From contig CAYJMG010000007.1 of NCBI GenBank assembly GCA_964371355.1, forward strand, positions 1 through 64,000: a stretch of DNA of 64,000 bases. Direction: 5' to 3'. Under the pieces are notes generated by a model. The model made no database searches. It was not told the origin of the DNA and worked only from the letters and a program-made list of their open reading frames with translations. Of this stretch, positions 58,415-64,000 are shown piece by piece; the first letter of the stretch is position 1; each line of letters begins with the position of its first letter. A program made the position numbers and the translations under genes. This stretch comes from JACRBR01 sp964371355 (lineage in GTDB: Bacteria; Chloroflexota; Dehalococcoidia; DSTF01; JACRBR01).

Positions 58415-59479
58415 ATGAGCCGACGCGCGAAAGCGATCTTGCTGGCCGGGATGCTGGGCTGGACGGTGCTGACGATGGCCGCCGGCCTGTACGCCGTCGG
58501 CGGCTTGCAGGCTGCGGGCGGCTCGGCAGGAGCCAGCGCCGGGGCGCGGGCCGTAGCGGCGACCGGGACGGCCTTCGCGCGCACGCCCGCGCCGATCACG
58601 CGCACGCCCGGCGCGGGAGCCACGCCCACCGCTGCGTCCGCAGGGCCCACACCGGAAGCCACACCCACGTCATCGAAGGACGCGCACTCGACGCCGGAGC
58701 GCGCGCGGGCCACGCCTTATCCGTACCCGGAGCCGGACTACGCACAATCGGCCGGGGGCGAGGGAGACGCGATCGACTCCGACGGTCGCATGCCATCGGC
58801 GCGGGACGCGGCGAGCCGCCCGCACAAGGGTGTGGTCGTGCTCGACCCGGGCCATGGGCGCGGCGACCCGGGCGCCGTGCACTACCTGGCGGACGGGAAG
58901 GCTAACGTGCTGGAGGCGGACTCCAACCTGCGGAACGCGATCCTGATCCGTGACGAGCTGGCGGCGATGGGGTACGACGTATACCTGACCCGCGACGGTG
59001 CGGGGCGCGGTCCCGACGGCCCCCTGGCCCAGCAGTTCATCGTGTCGGACCTGCTGTGGCGGGCGCAGCTGGCCGCGGCGGTGGACGCCGACGTGTACCT
59101 TGCGCTGCACGGGAACGGCGCGACCGTGACCTCGATCAGCGGGCCGGAGACGTGGTACTGCGGCCAGCACCAGCAGGGCAGCGCGAACCAGCGCCTGGCA
59201 GCGATGGTCCAACAGGCGACGATGGATGCGCTGCACGAGTACGGGTACTTTCCGCCGAACCGGGGCATCATGGAGGATGCGGAGCGGCACCATTCCGGCG
59301 ACTTCTGCCAGTTCGTGGTGACGCGCGAGGCGGTGGTCCCCTCGGCGCTGCTGGAGTTCCTCTTCCTGACGAACGAGGACGACGCGCGGGTGCTGGCCGA
59401 TGACCGTTCGCACCAGCTCCTGGCCCGGCACGTGGCCGCCGCCATCGACCGCTTCCTTTCGGCCGGGGACGGCGGCTGA
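58415..59479 (+). CDS. N-acetylmuramoyl-L-alanine amidase (Amidase_3), membrane-anchored
   Basis: A 354-residue cell-wall hydrolase. An N-terminal helix (about 8-30), a Thr/Pro/Ala-rich linker (about 45-135), then Amidase_3: VVVLDPGHGRGDPGA (zinc His), EADSNLRNA (zinc Glu), VYLALHGNGA (zinc His), and SALLEFLFLTNEDDA (catalytic Glu). It cuts the peptide from peptidoglycan. It begins 9 bases after the previous gene, so it is probably co-transcribed with arlJ and may open the wall for the filament. Confidence 0.92.
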   Translation: MSRRAKAILLAGMLGWTVLTMAAGLYAVGGLQAAGGSAGASAGARAVAATGTAFARTPAPITRTPGAGATPTAASAGPTPEATPTSSKDAHSTPERARATPYPYPEPDYAQSAGGEGDAIDSDGRMPSARDAASRPHKGVVVLDPGHGRGDPGAVHYLADGKANVLEADSNLRNAILIRDELAAMGYDVYLTRDGAGRGPDGPLAQQFIVSDLLWRAQLAAAVDADVYLALHGNGATVTSISGPETWYCGQHQQGSANQRLAAMVQQATMDALHEYGYFPPNRGIMEDAERHHSGDFCQFVVTREAVVPSALLEFLFLTNEDDARVLADDRSHQLLARHVAAAIDRFLSAGDGG

Positions 59480-59641
59480 ACCTCGCGACGGCCGTTGACA
59501 TGGGGCCCGGCGGCTAAGGCCGGGCGCCGCTACACTCCCGCCGTCCGGCCGGTGGGATATCCTGGTGGCGGCCGGACGCCAACACACCCTCACCCCGCCT
59601 CGCACGTGATACGCGGCCCGCCGCGTGGCGTTGGTGTCTGC

Positions 59642-60232
59642 ATGACCGTACTCGCGCGGCCGAATCATCCTGCGCGGCTTGCCGGCGTGTTCGCGTTCAG
59701 CGTGGTGGCGTTCGCGCTGGTGGCGGCGGCCGCTGGAGCGGTGCTCTACATCTTCGAAAACGAGCGCGCTTCCGGCGCCCCGTCTCCCATTGCTGGCGGC
59801 GGCACCGTCGACCTGCCCACGGGGATGGTCCAGATCCGCCGGATCGACAGCTTCGCCGAGTGGAACGACGCGTTGGGGTTCAAGCCGCTGCTCGCCGATG
59901 CGCTGCCGGACGGCGTGGACGACGCGCCTGTGCTGTACCTGCAGCAGCCCGACGATGCCGGCCGACGCACCGGCCACGTGCGCTACATGCGGGACAACGG
60001 CGCACCCGCCGTGGTGCTGATCGAGCAGCAAGGGACGATCTCGGCCGAACCGCCGATGAAGACAGGGGAGACGGCGGGGACGCGGATGCACGCGCAGACG
60101 TTCGTCTGCGGCTCGCTGGTTATCCAGGCGCAGCTGTACTTCCAGTCGGACCCGGCACCGCTGCCGGCGATCGCCGAGACGGAGGCGACCAGCCGCGCCT
60201 TCGTCGACGGGCTTCGCGGCCTCTGCGAGTAG
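59642..60232 (+). CDS. Hypothetical membrane-anchored extracytoplasmic protein
   Basis: A 196-residue protein: a helix (about 14-40, GVFAFSVVAFALVAAAAGAVLYIF), then an exported domain (about 50-196) with FAEWNDALGFKPLLADALPDGVDDAPVLYL and QTFVCGSLVIQAQLYF. The opening resembles DUF4367-like domains on anti-sigma factors and surface lipoproteins, but weakly. I do not assign a function. Bases 59480-59641 upstream hold nothing clear. Confidence 0.72.
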   Translation: MTVLARPNHPARLAGVFAFSVVAFALVAAAAGAVLYIFENERASGAPSPIAGGGTVDLPTGMVQIRRIDSFAEWNDALGFKPLLADALPDGVDDAPVLYLQQPDDAGRRTGHVRYMRDNGAPAVVLIEQQGTISAEPPMKTGETAGTRMHAQTFVCGSLVIQAQLYFQSDPAPLPAIAETEATSRAFVDGLRGLCE

Positions 60233-60240
60233 CCGCTGCC

Positions 60241-60690
60241 CTAATCGTGCTGAGGGATGCAGTAGAAGAAGCCGATGGCCTTCGGCGTGATCATCGAATA
60301 CCGGTTATCGAAGACGAAGGAGTAGTCGCCGTCGGCACGTGCGGAGACGACGAAGTCGTAGTTCGATGACTTCGGCGACTCGAACAGCACCTCGTTGTTC
60401 GGCGAGATGATGCGCATCAGGACGTCGACCTTGCCGAAGCCGCCATTGACCTCGTAGGTCGCCCGCATGACCTGGCGGTTCGCCAGGTGCACGGTCGCCG
60501 TTGTCGTCGAGCGTGCCTTCACGGAGAGATCGATGGTGGTGCACTCCTCCAGGTTGCCGTTCGAGATGGCGCCGGCGTGTGCGGGCGTGCCAACCTTCCC
60601 GGGCTCGACGCGGCTGACTGTCACCCAACCGCCCACGAGTGCGGCCGGGAGGCCAATGACCAGGATGACCACGACGAGCGCGAGGCGCAT
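60241..60690 (-). CDS. GOLD (emp24-like) domain protein, membrane-anchored
   Basis: A 149-residue protein: an N-terminal helix (about 2-22), then an exported beta-sandwich: LSVKARSTTTATVHLANRQVMRATYEVNGG, DVLMRIISPNNEVLFESPKS, and DGDYSFVFDNRYSMITPKAIGFFYC. The pattern of D-V/R-I-I-S-P-x-x-x-V-L-F-E, G-x-Y-x-F-x-F-D-N and the paired cysteines at each end matches the GOLD domain of eukaryotic p24 proteins, also found in some bacteria. It probably binds a surface partner. It is convergent with the gene at 59642. Confidence 0.75.
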   Translation of the reverse strand: MRLALVVVILVIGLPAALVGGWVTVSRVEPGKVGTPAHAGAISNGNLEECTTIDLSVKARSTTTATVHLANRQVMRATYEVNGGFGKVDVLMRIISPNNEVLFESPKSSNYDFVVSARADGDYSFVFDNRYSMITPKAIGFFYCIPQHD

Positions 60691-60828
60691 ATCAGAACCC
60701 CCCGCACAGGTATCGGCAGCCGCGAGCAGCCGCTTAGGGGGTTGCCCCTACACCGGACATACGACCAGCCGATATGCGTTCGTTCCGCATTGGCCTCGGG
60801 CAGCCGGCTGCCCGCGTGCCCGACGGGG

Positions 60829-62361
60829 TCACGCGAGGCCGAGGCGGGCGAACTGGTCGTCGGGCGCATCCACGGCCTTCAGCGCTTCGCGCAGCCGATC
60901 GGCGGCCTCGCCCTCACGCGGCTCGCCGGCACGGTTCTCGTCCTCGCCGGGATCGGAGCGCAGGTCGTACAGGTGGTTGCCGGAGAAGCGGCCGTAGGCC
61001 CAGTAGGGGAGCATGTCGCCTTCCCGGAAGGGCTGGCGGATCACGGGGATGGTCGAGCCGGGCATGCGGTCCAGCCAGGCGCGCTCGTCGGGGGTCGGGA
61101 AGTCGTACTCGGGCATCGCGTGGTGTACGGGCATCGACGACCAGCGGTTGGACCACATGGAGAGCGGGAGGTTATCGCCTTCAGGGGCCCGCGCGTACTT
61201 CGTCTCGGCGTCGATCAGGTGTACCTCGCGCCCCCAGACGCCGGCCAGCAGGTGGTCGCGGGCGTGGGGACGCTCGCCCGTCAGCACCGGCAGGAACGAC
61301 ACTCCATGCGTGCGGTGCTTCGGAGCGACGCCAAACAGGTCGACGAGGGTCGAGAAGATGTCGACGTTCGTCGTCAGGGCGCCTGTCGTGCCCGGTGATG
61401 CGCCGGGCCAGGCGACCATGAGCGGGATGTGTCCCAACGGGTTGAAGATCGGCGACTGCGGCTTGCCCCAGATGTCCTTCTCGCCCAGGTAGTGGCCGTG
61501 GTCGGTGCAGAGGAAGACGGCGGTGTCATCCCAGAGCTTGTTGCGGTCGATCGCGTCGAGGACGCGGCCGAACCAGCGGTCAATCATCGTGAGCTTGCCG
61601 CCGTACTGGGCGCGGATCTGGCGGGCGGCTCGTTCGTCGATGAGACCGCGCTTCTGCGCCGCTACAGCGTAGGGTGGCCAGATGAGGTGCGGGCCTTCCC
61701 ACGACTCGTCGTACATCGAGGCATAGGGTTCGGGCGTGTCGAAGGGCTCGTGCGGGTCGAACTCGTCGACGAAGAGGAAGAAGCGGTCGTGGTAGGCCGC
61801 GTTCTGATCGAGCCACTGCTCGGTGGCGCGCATGACGCGAGGCCCAGGGAAGTCCTGCTCCTCGCGGAAGTACGAGTGGGAGTTCTCGTACGTCAGGCGG
61901 CCGGGGGCAGTGATGATGGGCTGACCGACGGCGCTCGGGTCGGGGCGGGTCTTCCACGGGTCGGACTCGTGGCCGCGCTCGTACTCCCAGCCGTGGAAGT
62001 CGGTGTGATAGTTCTCGCCGCCGCTCTCGAACAGGTGCGGGTGGTCCGAGATCAGCATCGTCTTCACGCCGGCGCGCCGCAGGTGGACGGTGAGCGGCTT
62101 CTCCCACAGCTCAATGCTGCCCCATGGCCGCCACAAGAAGTCGAGCGCGCCGCACAGGATGTCGTGCCGCGCGGGCATGCACGGCAACGAGCCGGAGTAG
62201 TGGCGGTCGAAGCGCAGCGCGCGGGCGGCGAAGCGGTCGAGGTTCGGTGTCGCGAACTCGCGGCTGCCGTACGCGCCCAGCATGTGGCGGTTCAGGCTGT
62301 CGAGCAGGATGACGATCGCGTTCTTCGGGCGCTGAGGCGGCGGGGCGGCGGCGTCAGGCAT
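60829..62361 (-). CDS. Type I sulfatase (alkaline-phosphatase superfamily)
   Basis: A 510-residue sulfatase. NAIVILLDSLNRHMLGAYG carries the first metal Asp, and SLPCMPARHDILCG holds the CxPxR core in which Cys is turned to formylglycine. FLCTDHGHYLGEKDIWGK supplies the later metal ligands. No signal peptide is seen, so it is cytosolic unless exported by other means. A formylglycine-generating enzyme would be needed and is not in the window. The substrate is unknown. I chose ATG 62361. Confidence 0.93.
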   Translation of the reverse strand: MPDAAAPPPQRPKNAIVILLDSLNRHMLGAYGSREFATPNLDRFAARALRFDRHYSGSLPCMPARHDILCGALDFLWRPWGSIELWEKPLTVHLRRAGVKTMLISDHPHLFESGGENYHTDFHGWEYERGHESDPWKTRPDPSAVGQPIITAPGRLTYENSHSYFREEQDFPGPRVMRATEQWLDQNAAYHDRFFLFVDEFDPHEPFDTPEPYASMYDESWEGPHLIWPPYAVAAQKRGLIDERAARQIRAQYGGKLTMIDRWFGRVLDAIDRNKLWDDTAVFLCTDHGHYLGEKDIWGKPQSPIFNPLGHIPLMVAWPGASPGTTGALTTNVDIFSTLVDLFGVAPKHRTHGVSFLPVLTGERPHARDHLLAGVWGREVHLIDAETKYARAPEGDNLPLSMWSNRWSSMPVHHAMPEYDFPTPDERAWLDRMPGSTIPVIRQPFREGDMLPYWAYGRFSGNHLYDLRSDPGEDENRAGEPREGEAADRLREALKAVDAPDDQFARLGLA

Positions 62362-62465
62362 GGGACCTCCTGCGGGGCACAGTATGGCACTCGATCCACT
62401 CATCGCGCGACGAGAGGTCCATCGGCTCGACCACTCGCGGACGCCGCGTGCTATGCTCGCGCTCG

Positions 62466-63272
62466 ATGCGATTCAAGGCCCTGGCGCTAGACCTCGACGG
62501 CACCCTGCTCACCTCGCGCGAGGAGATCAGCGACCGCAACCTGCAGGCGCTGGCGGCGGCGCGCGATGCCGGGCTGCAGATTATCCTGGCGAGCGCGCGC
62601 TGGTACCAGCTCGCCGAGCGGGTTGCGCGCGAGGTGCACGCGGCGCCGCCGGTGGTAGCGTGCAGCGGGGCACAGGTGCGGCGGCTGGACGACGGTCGCG
62701 ACCTGTTCGACGTGCGGCTGCCCGACGGGTTCGTGGGCGAGTTGTACCGGATCTGCGACGAGGAGCGCTGCATCGGCACCGTGGTCCTTGACGAAGAGGT
62801 GGTGGTGAAGATGGAGAACGCGCCGCCGCAGTCGATGGCACCGGCGGAGTTGCGATGGGTCCCGTCGCTAAGTGCGGACGCGCTGGGGCTTGTGCGCATC
62901 GGACTGATCCAGGGCAGCGGTGCCATCGAACGGCTGCGCCGGGAGCTGGAGCCCGCATGGGGCGACAAGGTGCACTTCATTATCTCTATCTCCACCTACG
63001 GCAAGCCCATCCTCACGTTGACGGCTATGGGCGCCCACAAGGGCAAAGCACTGGGTGTCGCCTGCGAGGACCTCGGCATCGGCCTGGACGAGGTGGTGGC
63101 GTTCGGTGACTCCGGCAACGACCTCGAGATGTTCAAAGTCGCGGGCGCGTCCGTGGCGATGGGGCAGGCCAATGACGAGCTGAAGGCGGCCGCGACGTTC
63201 GTATCGGCGCGCAACGACGACCACGGCGTCGCCGTCGCGGTCGAGCATCTTCTGGAACATGGCGGCTTCTAG
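62466..63272 (+). CDS. Cof-type HAD-superfamily phosphatase
   Basis: A 268-residue HAD hydrolase of the Cof/YidA group with a C2 cap. Motif I DLDGTLL (9-15), motif II ILASARW (Ser for Thr), motif III Lys in AHKGKALG, and motif IV VAFGDSGNDLEMF are all present. It releases phosphate from sugar phosphates or nucleotides. ATG 62466 opens MRFKALALDLDGT. It is divergent from the sulfatase gene. Confidence 0.93.
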   Translation: MRFKALALDLDGTLLTSREEISDRNLQALAAARDAGLQIILASARWYQLAERVAREVHAAPPVVACSGAQVRRLDDGRDLFDVRLPDGFVGELYRICDEERCIGTVVLDEEVVVKMENAPPQSMAPAELRWVPSLSADALGLVRIGLIQGSGAIERLRRELEPAWGDKVHFIISISTYGKPILTLTAMGAHKGKALGVACEDLGIGLDEVVAFGDSGNDLEMFKVAGASVAMGQANDELKAAATFVSARNDDHGVAVAVEHLLEHGGF

Positions 63273-63289
63273 GGAGCGTGTCAGCGTGT

Positions 63290-63530
63290 CAGTCTCCTTT
63301 CTGAAGTTCCCCGGCGGTTTTTCGCCTCTGCGGCGGGTTGGGCGCAGCAGGCTGTCTCCTGCGGCGACTCTGCGAGCGTCCCTACGAGTTGGTGCGGACA
63401 TTGCTCGGCAGTTTTAGCCTGTTGGCGCCGCCCGACGCCTTTTGTGTTTCGGTTGGTTGTTAAATAGCAGATTCGAGGTCATGTATTTTAGATTCGTTGG
63501 ACGGCAGTTTTCCGTCAGCCAGTCAGCCCG
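63290..63530 (-). repeat. Composite dispersed repeat element, copy 2
   Basis: In the 465-base stretch without a gene (63273-63737). On the minus strand it reads GAAAACTGCCGTCCAACGAA, an A/T-richer segment, AAAACTGCCGAGCAATGTCC, CGCCGCAGGAGACAGCCTGC, and then CAGAAAGGAGACTGACACGC. This is the same order of blocks as copy 1 at 30512-30900, with single units instead of tandem ones. The rest of the stretch (63531-63737) holds a GCCAGTCAGCC stutter and nothing else I can support. Confidence 0.85.
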
Positions 63531-63737
63531 CCAGCGTGTTCCTGGCCAGCCGAGGTGACTGACGGGCGGACGTTGCGTGGGGCGAGCGTAAGGTGCGTCG
63601 GGGCGGAACTCCAAGCGCGCCGGATCACTTTCGCGAAATAGATTTGTACAGGAGTTGCGGCCGGGCAGGTCACAAAGGGGCCTACGGCGGCCTGGCGAGG
63701 GACTGCCAGGGGGGCGGGTCAACAGGCGATCAGATGC

Positions 63738-64000
63738 CTACTCCCTTGTCGCGCCTGGAACGGGCTTGGGCGCGCCCGTGCCGTTCGGGGAGGGCTGCTC
63801 GACCAGGGGGATGAGGTCTTCCTTCGCGGTGCGGGCGGGGCGGCGGGAGAAGAAGTAGTTGAAGCCGCCGTTGAACGCCTCGTCGACGGCGAACGCCGAT
63901 GCAGGCCGGCCCTCGGATACGTGCTCGCGATAGCGGCGCCAGGTCGCCGTCACAGGGCAGTCGTAGCACACGAGATCGCCGCGGCCGGCGCCGCCGGGAC
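63738..64000 (-). CDS. C-terminal part of an unknown protein, cut by the window edge
   Basis: An open frame on the minus strand runs from the right edge to a stop at 63738. The visible ~87 residues read ...GDLVCYDCPVTATWRRYREHVSEGRPASAF, then AVDEAFNGGFNYFFSRRP and a Pro-rich end. The CxxC could be part of a metal or disulfide site. I do not recognise it. A GTG at 63971 could start a 77-residue protein, but the frame stays open upstream, so a longer gene is more likely. Confidence 0.55.
   Translation of the reverse strand, partial: PGGAGRGDLVCYDCPVTATWRRYREHVSEGRPASAFAVDEAFNGGFNYFFSRRPARTAKEDLIPLVEQPSPNGTGAPKPVPGATRE

Overview
This window is high-GC bacterial DNA, dense with genes on both strands. 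The Thr/Pro-rich linkers on surface proteins, the F420-type (DUF385) and PPOX flavoproteins and, above all, an archaellum-type gene set point to a Chloroflexota bacterium, probably from a metagenome assembly (the first 37 bases are almost pure C, as at a contig edge). The phylum call is an inference. No rRNA or marker gene here settles it.

Layout. 145-6211: catabolic enzymes (class III CoA-transferase, microsomal-type epoxide hydrolase, UroD-like protein, two SDRs) and a duplicated-repeat protein of unknown function. 6515-11401: cold-shock protein with a clear terminator, a glycoside-hydrolase-like protein, an MFS exporter with a MerR regulator, and a DUF385 protein. 11638-16465: a GGDEF-EAL c-di-GMP protein and the pabB-pabC pair for p-aminobenzoate. 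16606-24470: an ArsR-type regulator divergent from a seven-gene group 4 [NiFe]-hydrogenase cluster (hyfB, C, E, F, G, H, I) with overlapping or closely spaced genes. 24530-28404: tRNA-Pro, a GDPD-like protein, a small ArsR/membrane-protein operon and a lower-GC type II restriction-modification island. 28572-41804: a PPOX protein, repeat-rich spacers, an amidohydrolase, polyprenyl synthase-tatD-metG, rsmI, an IMP dehydrogenase-family gene, a J-like protein and tRNA-Gly. 41880-46133: a five-gene surface-glycan operon (acyltransferase, two methyltransferases, GT2, GT87). 46242-60690: cell-envelope and archaellum-like genes. 60829-64000: sulfatase, Cof-type phosphatase, a second copy of a dispersed repeat, and a gene cut by the window edge.

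The most notable system is the archaellum-like machinery at 47974-58405. Two divergent operons carry ArlH and ArlI ATPases on the minus strand, and a membrane sensor-like protein, two tandem archaellins, an ArlC/D/E-like protein, ArlG- and ArlF-like proteins and ArlJ on the plus strand. A peptidoglycan amidase follows directly. Two small proteins, one at each end, share a C-terminal domain. This is a complete-looking archaeal-type swimming filament or pilus motor in what otherwise reads as a bacterial genome. Archaellum clusters have, to my recollection, been reported from Chloroflexota; the accessory proteins, the split gene order and the AUC-started ArlG-like gene are less familiar.

A second theme is the non-coding DNA: many spacers consist of short degenerate stuttering repeats, and a composite element of roughly 240-390 bp occurs twice in opposite orientation, at about 30512-30900 and 63290-63530.
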